Assembly: GCA_009763385.1 (NCBI GenBank)
Contig: CM019828.1
Coordinates: forward strand, 19,744,822 to 19,808,821
Length of the DNA stretch: 64,000 bases
Origin: Coix lacryma-jobi var. lacryma-jobi
Taxonomy: Eukaryota > Streptophyta > Magnoliopsida > Poales > Poaceae
Direction of reading: 5' to 3'
Position 1 is the first letter of the stretch, and the number at the start of each line of letters is the position of its first letter. The position numbers were made by a program, and so were the translations under genes. Shown here piece after piece: positions 1-11,488 of this stretch. The notes below the pieces were generated by a model. It was given only the letters and a program-made list of their open reading frames with translations, was not told the origin of the DNA and made no database searches.

Positions 1-2482
1 TTGTCCCAAAGATCAGTATGTCGTCAACATACAAGCACAGGATTACTCCTTTGCTCCCACCATAACGGTAGTACACACAGGTATCAGCCTCATTTACAGC
101 AAACCCAGCAGAGGTTAAAGTATTATCAAACTTCTCATGCCACTGTTTGGGTGCCTGCTTTAGACCATACAAGGATTTGAGTAACCTGCACACCTTGCCC
201 TCTTGTCCTTGTGCTATAAATCCATCGGGCTGATCCATATAAATTTCTTCCTCCAACTCTCCGTTAAAAGTTGTCTTCACATCCATTTGATGAACAAGAA
301 GATCATGGGAAGCAGCCACGGATAAAAGCACTCGGATTGTAGTTAATCTGGCAACAGGTGAGTAGGTATCAAAGAAATCCTCGTCTTGTTTTTGTGCGTA
401 ACCTTTAGCCACAAGCCTCGCCTTGTACTTTTCAATAGTACCGTCAGGCCTAATCTTTTTCTTAAATACCCATTTGCAGCCAACTGGCTTACAACCCACT
501 GGTCTATCTGTCACTTCCCAAGTACCATTTGCCATGATGGAGTCCATTTCGCTACGGACTGCATCCTTCCAATATTCTGCATCAGGTGATGCATATGCTT
601 CAGCAATGGTCGTGGGTGTATCATCCACGAGGTAGACGGTGAAGTCTTCACCAAAGGATTTTGCAACCCTTTGTCTCTTACTCCTTCTAGGAGCTACATC
701 ACTGTCATCCTCTTCATTACCAAGTGGGTTTACAATTGGTTCAATTATGGGTATGAGTTCAGGGGTAAATTCAGTTGACGAACTAGGCAAAGAATAAGCA
801 CCGTTCATCGGGAATATATTTTCGAAGAAAGTAACATCCCGTGACTCTATAAGTGTATCAACTAAAATATCAGGCGCCTCTGATTTTATCACTAAAAACT
901 TATACGTCGTGCTGTGGTACGCATATCCCAAAAGAACACAGTCAACTGTCTTAGGTCCGAGCTTGCGCTTCTTATTAATTGGTACGCTAACCATTGCCAA
1001 ACAGCCCCACGTACGCAAGTAATGTAGTGAAGGTTTTCTTCCTTTCCATCCTTCATACGGAGTCACATCACTATTTTTAGTGGGAACTCTATTCAGAACA
1101 TGACATGCTGTCAAAACAGCCTCCCCCCACCATGCCTTGGTCATACCGGACGTTCCTAACATGGCATTCACCAAGTCCATTAGCATCCAGTTCTTTCTTT
1201 CGGCAACCCCATTAGATTGAGGTGAATATGGAGGTGTCCGTTCATGAATTATTCCATTCTCCGAGCAGAACAGATCAAACTCATTGGAAAAATATTCACC
1301 ACCACGATCAGACCTAACACGTTTTATTTTCTTTTCCAATTGATTTTCCACCTCAGCTTTATAAGTCTTAAAACATTCTAACGCCTCATCTTTCGTATTT
1401 TTTAGAAGAAACACATAACAATATTTTGTTTTTTGCATCATCAATAAAGTCATAAATAAAATATCTTTTTCCTCCATTTGTCAACACACCATTCATCTCA
1501 TAAAGATCAGAATGTATGAGGCTTAATAATGTCGTATGCCTCTCGTCTACAGCCTTGTGTGGCTTACGAGGTTGCTTTGCTTGCAAGCACGCATTGACAT
1601 TTTAGAGCCTTTGACAGTCGAAAAATTCGGAATTAAATTCATGCTGGATAGACGCGACATACAACCAAAATTAATGTGACACAAACGTGAATGCCCATAC
1701 ATCAGCCACTGAGTGTTTGAGTCAACACAAATATGGTTCACCACTGACAAAAACATTCAATAGACTGAGAGTTGAGACAAAAACTTTATTACAAAAATCG
1801 GAGAGAGAAAAGCGGAACAAGCCTCCGCTATCATAGCCTTTGCCAATGAATTGGCCATACCTCGAGATGACTACTTTATTTGATTCAAATACCAGTTTAA
1901 ATCCATCTCGACATAAGAGGGATCCACTAACGAGGTTCTTCTTTATTGAGGGGGCATGCTGCACGTTCTTAGCTGCACGATCTTTCCCGAAGTGAACTTC
2001 AGATCGACCGAACCAACACCAAGAACAGTAGCATGCGAGCCGTCCCCCATCATGACGGTTGAACCTCGTGCGTCCTGGTAAGATGAAAACATAGAGATAT
2101 CAGTACAAACATGAATATTGGCCCTGTATCTATCATCCACCAATCATTAGATTGGCATACAAAAAATACACTCGGTAAATGATTACCGTACCCAGATCCG
2201 CTAGGATCGCCAATAGTCACGTTGGCAGATTTCTGCCCTTGCTGATTCTTCTTTCCTTTGCGGTTCTTGCACTTCTTGGCGAAGTGCCCCAGTCTCACCG
2301 CAAACGAAGCACACAACCTCGTCCATGTACATCTTCTTCTTTTTGAAATGAGTAGTCTGGTTAGGCCTTTGCTTGTTCCTACCAGCGTGCTGCATCATGT
2401 TGGCGCTGGACTGCCCTTCAGGTGCTCTTGGTGGAGCATCCTTTGCCCGAGCCTTCTCTTCAACATCAAGACCAGCCAACAA
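1..2482 (-). pseudogene. copia gag-pol polyprotein, decayed
   Basis: Read on the minus strand. Gag end: a CCHC zinc knuckle (CFVCGETGH...C) at about 2255-2320, split between two frames by an indel. Protease: the aspartic motif WMIDTG at about 2110-2140. Then a GAG-pre-integrase stretch (about 1600-1960) and an integrase core at about 1160-1560 with the expected D (HSDL), D (SDRGGEY) and E (GVAERK) positions. Reverse transcriptase occupies about 1-500 and reaches YVDDILIFG at the window edge. Products would be nucleocapsid, protease, integrase and RT of a cytoplasmic virus-like particle. Several indels and stops separate the domains; no single frame spans them, so it is very unlikely to be functional. 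Family assignment is by motif and domain order only. Confidence 0.9.
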
Positions 2483-2620
2483 ATCTTCAACGGGATTTTC
2501 TGTCTTTTATGTTTCAGAGCTGTGGCAAAGTTCCTCCAAGCTGGCCTTTAGAAAGCAGCAGTTGTATGGGAGCGGAGGAGGAGAATGTGTCGTATGGAGG
2601 ACGACGTCTCGTCCTTCTTT
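1..2620 (-). mobile_element. Ty1/copia LTR retrotransposon, truncated copy
   Basis: Order on the minus strand is gag zinc knuckle, protease, GAG-pre-integrase, integrase, reverse transcriptase, which is the Ty1/copia order. The element continues past the left window edge, where RNase H and the 3' LTR should lie. On the right, gag similarity fades at about 2.5-2.6 kb with no LTR, primer site or start codon before it, so the copy looks 5'-truncated. The right limit is approximate. Confidence 0.9.
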
Positions 2621-3861
2621 TATACACACGCCGCAGTTGTATCTTTAGAAAGAGACAACGCGTAATCACAAATTAATGTGATTGAACCTACCATTAGTGT
2701 ATGAGTCAATCACCATTAATACAAGAATAATTGCTTGCTAAAACAGGCCAGCGTAATTTTCACCAAAGTTTACGATGACCTCAATCATTTTTTACATAGA
2801 ATTAGATTCTATGGAGAAACAAAATTGGATGCAGCTCTACCAAGCTGGCCCGAAGGAAAGACGTTCGGTTCGGGTTGGGCTCTCAGGTCAGCAGCTCAGG
2901 TTCCGCATGCACGCATGACCCGACCTCGCTTTCCACGAGGCTGCCCAACTTGCCAAGCGAGCTGCATGCATGCATGAACCCCCGCTTTGCATTGCACGAC
3001 GACGCAGTGCAGGCGCAGCGGTGAGTGATAAAGCGAAAGATTCGGTGGCAGCGCCAGAGAACAACACACGGCGGTCAGAATGTCTCATCAGATACTCTCT
3101 CTCTCTCTGACTGACCGACAAGCGCGATCGAGGTTGAAGGCATGCACACACACAGACAGGCAGGCAAGCACACGAGATGCTTTGCTGCCTCAAAATCTAC
3201 CGGCGATACAGTGCGGCTGTACAGTCGGTCGGTTTCCATCGTGTTCTGCTCATCTTCTGTACGTACTCCAGTGCTGAGAGAGAGCGAGAGAGACGCCTGC
3301 AGCGAATCTAGCACTGACAGACAGGGCCGCGCGCTTTGCGCTGCGCGACGTAGATAGGCTTCTTTTGGGCGTTCAAAGTTGATGTGCTCGCGCGCGGCTG
3401 CAGAGGCGATTTCTCCTCTCTCACAAAGGAGCGAGAAAGCTACGCCATTTTCACAAACCCAAAGACGCGGCGGCCTTTTTTATATATATATATACTGCCT
3501 CAAAATCACGCTTGACATGTGTTGAAGAGGAAAAGTTACCATTGCACAGTCATCATGCATGGCACGTCCACTCAAATGACCTATTATTCATTCACAAAGA
3601 AAAAGGGGAATCTAGTACCCAATGTGTTTCACAATTGGTGATAGGAAATTAGGAACAAAGGGAACATGGATATATTATGTGTTTTTCTCGTATATATGAT
3701 CATATATCCGACAACATCTTCAGTGGAGATAATGCAGAACATTCCTTAACATGTCAACGTAAGAATAATTGATGCAATAAAGCAATGCATGAAACTCAAA
3801 CAATACCCAATATCCGGCTATTCCTGAAGCATGACATTTGATTGGTGTCCACGCGTAGAAG
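2621..3861. other. Unassigned intergenic DNA
   Basis: No coding region is supported. The stretch has short CT/GA-rich tracts (about 3094-3112 and 3280-3296), repeated GCATGCATG motifs near 2963 and a (TA)n tract at about 3480-3494. Short open frames here have low-complexity Arg/Ser/Cys content and no recognisable domain. Confidence 0.6.
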
Positions 3862-4883
3862 GAGCATCTCCAACAACTCCCTAAAATTTACTTGGTATAT
3901 CTTAAGTTATAGCAAGTTGATATTTTATTTACCAAGTCAAAAAAGATGTGTCTCCACAACTTGCTACTCTCACTTAGTAAAATTAGAGGATGATAGATGA
4001 GACCCGCCTGTCATTGCAGGTTTCTTCCCCTTACTCGCCGGAGGGCCGCAGGGCCGCGAGCGCCTCCTCGAACCGCGGCCACGTCCACCACGCGGTAGCG
4101 GCAGGAACGCGCCGCCGCGTGGGCGAGGACGAGGAGGGCGCCGCGGCGAGCCGGAGTGGGAAAGGGAGCGGCGCGCCCGCGCAGGGCGTCGCGGCGAGCC
4201 GGAGTGGGAAAGGAGCGGCGCGATTGTTTGCCGCTGTCTTGGATAGCGCAAGCTCCTCCGCCTCCGCGACTCCGAACACCTCTGCCCCGCGGCCCGCGCA
4301 GGGCGCCGCGGTGAGCCGGAGTGGGAAAGGGAGCGGCGCGCCCGCGCAGGGCGCCGCGGCGAGCCGGAGTGGGAAAGGGAGCGGCGCGATTGTTCGCCGC
4401 CGTCTTGGATAGCGCAAGCTCCTCCGCCTCCGCGACTCTGACACACCTCCGCCCCGCGCGCGCAGGCGCCGCGGCGAGCCGGAGTGGGAAAGGGAGCGGC
4501 GCGATTGTTCGCCGCCGTCTTGGATAGCACAAGCTCCTCCGCCTCCGCGACTCCGAACACCTCCCCCCGCGGCCCGCGCAGGGCGCCGCGGCGAGCCGGA
4601 GTGGGAAAGGGAGCGGCGCGATTGTTCGCCGCCGTCTTGGATAGCGCAAGCTCCTCCGTCTCCGCGACTCCGAACACCTCCGAGACCGGTGGATGGGAAT
4701 GCGAGGGCCCCCGCGCGGGGATAGCAAGTCCTTCGCGCGCGGAAGAATACGCGCGCGAGACCGGTGGATGGGAACTTTGGATAAATAACAAGTTCATTTG
4801 AGGAGTTGTTGGAGAAGGAATTTTGTGATTTTGTCAAAGTTATAAAAATAGCAACCTATTTTAAGGAGTTGTTGGAGATGCTC
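3862..4883. mobile_element. Non-autonomous TIR DNA transposon with GC-rich tandem core
   Basis: The ends are 26-bp inverted repeats starting GAGCATCTCCAACAACTCC (3862-3887 and 4858-4883) with one mismatch. Total length is 1022 bp. The outer ~150 bp on each side is AT-rich; the interior (about 4030-4750) is very GC-rich and made of tandem repeats. No transposase is present. I see no clean target-site duplication (flanks AAG and TAA), so the superfamily is left open; PIF/Harbinger or Mutator are possible. Confidence 0.8.
4138..4690. repeat. GC-rich tandem repeat, ~117-bp units
   Basis: The motif GCCGGAGTGGGAAAGGGAGC recurs at about 4151, 4197, 4314, 4361, 4475 and 4593. Longer units carry the shared block 'cgattgttcgccgccgtcttgg' in variant forms, followed by 'atagcgcaagctcctccg'. 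Unit spacing is about 115-118 bp, and a ~46-bp partial unit is sometimes doubled. Long open frames on both strands here (up to 275 codons) come from repeat structure, not from a gene. Confidence 0.85.
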
Positions 4884-4993
4884 TAAACTACTAGCACATG
4901 GTAACATTCCTAATGTTTTTTTCTCGGATGTAAAACTGATACGTTTTTGTCCAGAAAGGATATATACCAATTTGATACATTCAAATCAATATA

Positions 4994-5127
4994 CTTCCTC
5001 CATACTTTCATAAAAGTATACATATATCACTTTTCCATAAATATTTTTATAAAAACAAGAGATCAAAATTGTGTTTTGAACACCGTGTCGCTGTCCTAAA
5101 CGACAAATAATATGAGTATGGAGGGAG
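4994..5127. mobile_element. Stowaway-type MITE (short form)
   Basis: It is flanked by TA on both sides (4992-4993, 5128-5129). The termini are CTTCCTCCATACT and AGTATGGAGGGAG, the Stowaway (Tc1/Mariner) signature. At 134 bp it matches the ends of the 254-bp elements at 8101 and 8385 (shared 'accgtgtcg' block) and looks like an internally deleted member of that family. Confidence 0.9.
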
Positions 5128-5273
5128 TACATACCAAATTTTAGTTTTCCTGACAATTAAAAAATATTTTGAGAATGGTCCATTATACAAAAAAAAATTA
5201 AGATACATGAATTAACAATGTGCTCTCCCATCTCATGTCACGGGTTCCTAGCTAGACATGCTCCTCTTATGTA

Positions 5274-5532
5274 CTCCTTCCGTTTTAAATTATCATTTCA
5301 AGAATTTTGGAGAGTCAAGACTCTATCAAGTTTGACCAAAATTATAAAGAGAAAAACAAAGATTTATGACATCAAATAGGTTTATTATGAAAATATAACT
5401 AATAAAGAATCTAATGATACTTAGTTGATATCATAAATGTTATTATCTTATTATATATATAAATTTCATCAAACTTAAAAACTTTAACTGTCTAAGATTT
5501 TTGGAATGACTTATAATTTAGGACGGAAAGAG
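5274..5532. mobile_element. Stowaway-type MITE
   Basis: The termini CTCCTTCCGTTTTAAATTAT and, inverted, CTCTTTCCGTCCTAAATTAT form ~20-bp inverted repeats. The left flank is TA; the right flank is TC, probably a mutated TA. The ~259-bp AT-rich interior is shared with the copies at 7905-8030 and 15681-16005. Confidence 0.85.
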
Positions 5533-7279
5533 TCCTCGCTAAATATAACTTAAAACTGACGTGGTTCTCTTCCTACTTTCTGGATTTCTGCAAATCTGCG
5601 TACGAAAAAGAAAAGTTCAGATAATGCCTTTTGCTTGTCTTCTTCTGCCATGACATTTCTCATAGAGCATCCTTTTGTGACATCTATAGTAAACCGAGCT
5701 ACCTTTCATGCAGTAATGGACACCACCACCAATTGGCACTCTTTTCCCCAGAAACCCTGGTTGCCATGACTCGATCATGAACCTGGGTCAAAACGGTCAA
5801 GGTCAATTGTCAACTCAGCACCCATTGGAATAGAAAAGAAATGAAAAGATGGATTAGGGCAGAGTCTTTTCATGACTAGGGCATCTGATTCTCCCTCCAT
5901 TCAGACAAGTGCAGCAGCAGCAGCAGTCTATAATTTGAACTCGGTGTGCGCGCAGAGATGAAAGACGCACTTCATGTGTGTGCATATATAGTTTCTCAAA
6001 CATGCATTCACCATAAATTCTTATAAAGAAACATACGTACACCCATAACTTCACTATTGAAGAAAGAATCAAAGCGAAAACTCTCAACACAATGATGTAA
6101 TATTATATCCTTTTCGGTATTTTGCACCCCACCGAAACTGAAACGAGTTCCATTGATCTTGTTTCCTGCATGCTGAAAAGGTTCTGTTTGATTTTTTTTT
6201 AAAAAATAATGTTTTCCATGATCAACCACCGAGCAATAAGCTTCTCTTCTGAAGATATAGATGCTGAAAGATCCATAGAAGATGGAAGGAACCCTGGTAG
6301 ATTTCGTGCGGCAGAGAGGTTCAGATTCTGCACATGGACCAGGCACTGCAGGAGATGATAGTGATACCCCCTGCAAAGATCTACAATCTGCATGCAAAGG
6401 AAAAGGTTGATAGATCATCGATGTCTAAACAACTCCTTATTCTCTACAGAGAACCTCTCCTTAAAAGGAGGGCAGCCAGGATTGCTGCAAAAGGAACAAC
6501 CCCGGCCGGCCCGTGCCCGTTGCGTGCCGTGCAATTATAGCCCCATGATTTCACTTCCCAACAACAAAACACAGTGGAGAATGGAGAATCCTACCTAATG
6601 CAGTACTAACTTCTTCTTTTTGTGGAATTTGTTTATGCTATAAGTGTGCCCAAAAGGTTGACATTGTGCTGCATGGGCTCAGTCAGACACTTGGCTCTGC
6701 ATGCCTTTGCCCTGCTCACGATCGAGGAGGATCGATCTGCATCTGCCTGCCCTTTTTCTCCTGTGCGCTGCCTGCGACGATCCTCTGCGCCCATGCATGG
6801 CATGCTGCTGCATGCATGCACGCGAGCTTCCCGTCAAGGCATCAGCGAAAGAAAGGTGATCATGGACGTGTGTTGTTTTGGAGAGGGAACTGACTTTAAG
6901 GAAAGTATGAAACCAAGAATCAATAAAAGAAATAGTACTCTACTACACACACGTCAATAAAAGAAATGTACTGAAAGAGGGTACCATTTCGAAGTCTGAA
7001 TCGAGAACTGAAATTAGGTTCAAATTAGAGTACTCGCCGAAATGTCGTATTATTGTTGTCATTTGTCAAACTAGTCTGTTAATCGCTCAAAAAATGTAGT
7101 CCGTTAATGCACGTTCCTACATGGGATTTCATAATTTTATTATATGACACAAATTAATATCATAACTTTTATCCTTATATATTGTCCAACATGAATTGGA
7201 ATACAAAGTATTTTATGGCCGGCCACTCTGTTTCATACCCATAATATATATAAACTTATAATCCAGATATATATATATA
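5533..7279. other. Unassigned intergenic DNA
   Basis: No gene is supported. It contains a short AGC microsatellite at about 5911-5925 and a moderately GC-rich stretch at 6480-6860 with repeated CATGCATG motifs. A (TA)n tract lies at 7265-7280 beside the next element. Short open frames show no recognisable domain. Confidence 0.5.
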
Positions 7280-7653
7280 TAGGGAAATTATTTTCTACTC
7301 CTAGGGAGTAGTTACTCCCATGTTTATATCTCTAGATTTATGGTATATATGACCGAACGAAGTATATTTACATGAAGTATATGATCATACTAGACTATCT
7401 ATGGAAGTATATACGTCAAGTATGCATGCATACATAGAGTATGCGGATATACTTATTTTATATACAACAGTGAGTGACATTTTCGTAATATATTAAAAAG
7501 TATGGGTTCCTTTGAAATTTTTTAGTGTATTAAGACATGAAATATCTTAACATGAGTATATAAACATACTCAAAGTGATAAACAAGTATGAACACATACG
7601 CAACATGGTGTTTTGAAGATGGGAGTAACTACTCCCGGGAGTATAGAAAACTC

Positions 7654-7659
<6 letters not shown>
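7280..7659. mobile_element. Non-autonomous TIR element in a (TA)n site
   Basis: The ends form ~40-bp inverted repeats: TAGGGAAATTATTTTCTACT on the left against TAGGGTGAGTTTTCTATACT (right end inverted). Both are followed by a shared GGGAGTAGTTACTCCCA block that is itself a palindrome. Both ends abut (TA)n microsatellite, so a TA target is likely but the duplication length cannot be read. No coding capacity; superfamily not assigned. Confidence 0.75.
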
Positions 7660-7685
<26 letters not shown>

Positions 7686-7744
7686 AGCACCGCTAAGCTT
7701 TGGGCAACCACATATAAACGTTAACCCACTCTGTTTCACTAACT

Positions 7745-7883
7745 TAGAGGCGAAGCCAGCTATAAATGGCGTCGGGATCGGCTCTACTAAACTGTTAACT
7801 TAAGCTAGAGATGTAAAGGATTTATAAAGGAATTACAATATTTTATTGGGGGTCTGCTGACCTTGGAACTGGCTTCGCCCCTG
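7745..7883. mobile_element. hAT-type MITE with 8-bp target duplication
   Basis: A 139-bp element starting TAGAGGCGAAGCCAG and ending, when inverted, CAGGGGCGAAGCCAG. It is flanked by an exact 8-bp direct repeat CACTAACT (7737-7744 and 7884-7891). Eight-base duplications with (C/T)A(G/A)(G/A)G ends define hAT elements. Confidence 0.85.
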
Positions 7884-7904
7884 CACTAACTATATATAAA
7901 AAAA

Positions 7905-8030
7905 TAATAAACAATTATAATATCAACTAAGTATCATTATATTTATCATGAGATATATTTTCATAACATACTTATTTGAAGTCATAGATATTAATATTTT
8001 TAACCTATATATTTGATCAAACCTTGGGAG
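7905..8030. repeat. Stowaway-family fragment, inverted
   Basis: An AT-rich stretch that matches the reverse complement of the interior of the element at 5274-5532, including 'tatcaactaagtatcatta' and a 'tttgatcaaacc'-like block. Neither terminus is recognisable, so it is a remnant. Confidence 0.6.
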
Positions 8031-8100
8031 TTTTAACACAAAAATACATCTAGAGAATAGCATTCTTTTTCGGAGGAGGAGGTAGTAAGTAGTACTCGTA

Positions 8101-8354
8101 CTCCCTCCGTATAGAAAATAGATGAAGTTTTAGACAATGTTTCGGTCAAACATTGAGAATATAATTATCAATAACTTTTAAATTATTGAGTTTGAAAATA
8201 TAAAAACCATATGAATAGATTTATCTTGAAAAAAACTTTCATAAAAATATACATATATCACTTTTTGATAAATATTTTTTATAAGGAAGTTAAATTTATA
8301 CTTTGGAGACCGTGTCGATGTCCAAAACGTTATCTATTTTCTATACGGAGGGAG
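8101..8354. mobile_element. Stowaway MITE, 254 bp
   Basis: A TA duplication at 8099-8100 and 8355-8356 surrounds termini CTCCCTCCGTATAGAAAATAG and its inverted copy, ~21 bp and near perfect. It carries the 'gagaccgtgtcgatgtccaaaa' block near its right end in variant form. Confidence 0.95.
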
Positions 8355-8384
8355 TATGTCTGAGGGGCAGTAGCACTCCAGGTA

Positions 8385-8638
8385 CTCCCTCCATATTGAA
8401 AAACTTACGTTTCAGACAACGACACGGTCTCCAAAACATCACTTTGACCACTTGTTTCTTTAAAAATATTTATTGAAAAGTGGTATATGTATATTTTTAT
8501 GAAAGTACTTTCAAGACAAATTTATTTATATGATTTTACATCTCTAAACTCAATAATTTAAAAGTTATTTATGATTTATATTCCTAATGTTTGACTCAAA
8601 CCTTATCCAAAACGTCAGCTTTTTCATTATGGAGGGAG
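8385..8638. mobile_element. Stowaway MITE, 254 bp, opposite orientation
   Basis: TA at 8383-8384 and 8639-8640 flanks CTCCCTCCATA...TATGGAGGGAG termini. It belongs to the same family as 8101-8354 but is inverted: the 'acacggtctccaaaac' block is at its left end. Only 30 bp separate the two copies. Confidence 0.95.
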
Positions 8639-8640
8639 TA

Positions 8641-9718
8641 CAACACAAGTACTCAAAATACAGTATATATTGCTGATAAAACACCCATGGGCGGGCGACT
8701 TTTGCTTTCCGTAAGATAACTTAAACAAGACAACGGCGGGTGCTGCGATTGGGTGCGGCAGAATCGCCCAGCTGCTGCTGCTGCCTCTTTGGCGTCTCTA
8801 GCTAGCTTTTGCAGAGGATACGATATGGGAAAGCCAAAAACGGCGTTGGGCAAGGCAGAATCTCGCAAAAGCGTCGTCTGCACGGTCCCCGGTCCCCGCA
8901 GCAGGCTCGGCGCCTCCCTCGCTTGCTTTTTTTTCCCCGTTCAGCGTGGATCGCATGGGCCTCGCATATTGTATTACTCGGATACTGCTCGCGAGCCCCA
9001 GGTTGATTGGCTCGGCTGTTTTGAGTTTGAGCGCTCGTCGTTTGCTTCGACCAAGATTTCCTTCTTTCCACACAGGTAGTACGGGGATAGGATATGGATG
9101 CAAGTGCACACGCCCTCTCTTTTATTTTTTTTATTATGAATTATGATGAGAACAAATCGTCTCACGAGAGTCTAGACAAAAGTTAGCCTCCGGCGCTCCG
9201 ACCAGCGATGATCGATCAGGAGTCCATTCGTTTACTAAATGGGCCACAATTGCCTGGATTCTATTGGGCCATTGTCCTAACGGTAGGCGCAGAAGAATCG
9301 GGGCCGGACAAGACAAGCCCTGGGCGTGATTGCTACGCTGATTCAATCACATAAAAATAATAAAGTGATTGGTAGACTGCTTTGCTGCTCGCCAGCCGTA
9401 TGCACGAGATGACGCCGAGCTAGGCTTGCTAGAAATGCGATTGAGTTCCGTTCCTGCCGGGCCTTGCTAGACTGCTGGCTTTGTACAACGTGAGCAAGTT
9501 GTAAGTAGCTTGCGCCGAGTGAGAGAGCAGACATGCAGATAGATTGGCTAACCAATCACCATCCTTTCCTGTCCTAGCTGAATGAAGATGAAAACCAATC
9601 ACAGCCCACATGCATGCGTCCAGTCTGGCCAAGTGGGGCTTGGCTCTCTTGTGCGAGCCAGGTTCAATGGAGAAACCAACCAATGACGTCCGAGATGATC
9701 CCACCAAACCCAACATGT
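8641..9718. other. Unassigned DNA, mixed composition
   Basis: No gene supported. Overlapping open frames of 60-108 codons exist on both strands around 8750-9110, but none shows a domain, a signal peptide or conserved composition. Nothing repeated elsewhere in the window was recognised. Confidence 0.5.
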
Positions 9719-10664
9719 GACGGAAAAAAAATCCATTTTACTTCCCTCAACTATTCTTCAAGTTTAGTTTTTCTTCCTAAACTCTAAAACTGAGTAAACT
9801 ACCTCTCTTAACTTTTAAAACATTTCATTTTACCTCCCTTGATTAGGTGGTTTCTAAAGGTGGTTGGTCCTTTCAGTTTAAAAATAAATCTAGCAAATAC
9901 CTAATGAGGTTTTCATACCATGAAAAGTACCTCTAAGCTTCTAAAAATCCTGAGAAAAAATACTAAAGATGGATTGGGACATGAGAATAAACCTAAATAA
10001 TATATTTATATCTTGTGAAAATATCTCTAGAACCTTTAAAATTTTGATTTAGATCCAGGAAAATCGGAAAAGATAATCCAACCAAATAAACTCACTACCA
10101 AAATATTAAAATTCATATCTAACTTGCAATCTTAAATGGTTTTTTCTCAATAAAAACAGTGAGATGAAGTCCGGCATGAAGGCCATAATTCATCTCAACA
10201 TTTATTATGTTTTGCATTTATGTTGGTTGCATATCATATTTATATTTTGGAAAGTTCTCTAAAATGTGTTTAGACATGTATTAGAACATTTTGGTGTTTT
10301 TTAGATCTTTGTTGCATATTTTTTCAATTTTTCCTAGAGCTAAATAAAAATTTAAAAGGTTCTAGAGATATTTTCACAAGATATAAATATATTATTTGGT
10401 TTCTCATGTCCTAATCCAACTTTAGTATTTTCTCAAAAAAATACAGGCTTAGAGATATTTTGCGTGGTTCTAAAACCTCATTAGGTTTTGGTATATTTTA
10501 TATTTAAAATTAAAAAGACAAAACCAGTTTAACCGTGTTAGGGAGGTAAAATGAACGGTTTTAAAAGTGTTGAGATGTGGTTTAGTTGGTTTTGAAGTTA
10601 GAGAAGAAATAAAATCTAGGTTTTGAGGATAGTTGATGGAGGTAAAATGAACTTTTTTAACACA
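9719..10664. mobile_element. Fold-back / long-TIR element
   Basis: Two inverted arms of roughly 340 bp (about 9719-10085 and 10330-10664) enclose a ~250-bp centre. The tips share 'ttcattttac(c/t)tcc(c/a)tcaactat'. Deeper shared blocks include 'ctcatgtcc(t/c)aatccaactttagtattttctc' read on one strand and its complement on the other. No transposase. Long arms suit a Mutator-like or fold-back element, but no 9-bp duplication was found and end positions are approximate. Confidence 0.8.
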
Positions 10665-11147
10665 GGAGAGCCCTTACAACCCATGAACCATAACCTTGGG
10701 GTGATGGAACAAGAAGTCCGTACTGGCACGGAACCCCTACGTGTAAAGAGGGTAAGAGATGTTACTACGCGGCTACGCTGCAACGATGTGATGGAGAGTT
10801 GAGACGCAGACGACGTGTTGCCTCAAACCAGGCTAGAGGATATTCTCTCGTGGTTACCATGCATGCGGATAGGGGATTCAGTAACTTACCTGAGGCAAGT
10901 CACAACGTACCTTATGCATCTTCGTGCACCGTTCATCTAAATCCAAAGGCCCACACCACTTCGACTACTAAAACTGAAAAAAATCTCCATCCTATTTTTT
11001 CACGGAGCGAGGGCCAAGTTCTCACGCCCACGACAGATGGGCCACATGGCGCTGCCTCCCGTGCCGCGGAGTGCGGATCCACCGTCCTAAGCTGCAGAGC
11101 CACGGGCCTCGCTGCTGTTGCACGCGAGCCCCGCTCGCCTCACACGG
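10665..11147. other. Unassigned DNA
   Basis: An open frame starting at about 10799 runs 146 codons but has no recognisable domain and crosses the edge of the neighbouring MITE, so it is not called as a gene. Confidence 0.5.
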
Positions 11148-11150
11148 TTA

Positions 11151-11485
11151 GGGCGTCCCTAACGGTGTTCAAATCGCTAGTCATTTTATATCTAGAAAAA
11201 TGCTACTTGTTATCAATGACAACTTACAATAACTACTAGATGAAACATATAAATAATACTATTTGATGAGACACCTTATAAAGTAGCATTCTTATTGGCT
11301 ATCGAGAGAGAGATCAATAACTAGCTATTGGGAAGTCGCTAGCTATTTGATCTCTCTCCTCGATAGCCAATAAGAGTGCTACTTTTTATTATTTTTATAC
11401 ATCATCTCGCTAGCTATTTGTAAAGTGCTATGAGAGCCAATAGAATTTCTCTTAGCTACCTATTTGACAACCATTGCGGATGGTC
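11151..11485. mobile_element. PIF/Harbinger-like MITE with internal hairpin
   Basis: TTA trinucleotides at 11148-11150 and 11486-11488 fit the 3-bp duplication of PIF/Harbinger elements. The ends GGGCGTCCCTAACGGTG and, inverted, GACCATCCGCAATGG are imperfect inverted repeats, followed by a shared TCAAAT. Inside, 'gtagcattcttattggctat' (from about 11284) pairs with 'atagccaataagagtgctac' (to about 11383), making a strong hairpin. Confidence 0.7.
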
Positions 11486-11488
11486 TTA

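Noticed and set aside
3970..4837. Open frames up to 275 codons on both strands, Arg/Ala-rich.
   Set aside because: All frames follow the ~117-bp GC-rich tandem repeat and occur on both strands; no domain.
6008..6418. 136-codon minus-strand frame.
   Set aside because: No recognisable domain, mixed composition, no supporting signals.
6622..6960. Possible miRNA precursor around 6660-6830.
   Set aside because: Similarity to known plant miRNA motifs was only partial and no convincing stem was found.
8753..9079. 108-codon frame starting MRQNRPAAAAAS.
   Set aside because: No domain, overlapping frames on both strands, no promoter or conservation evidence.
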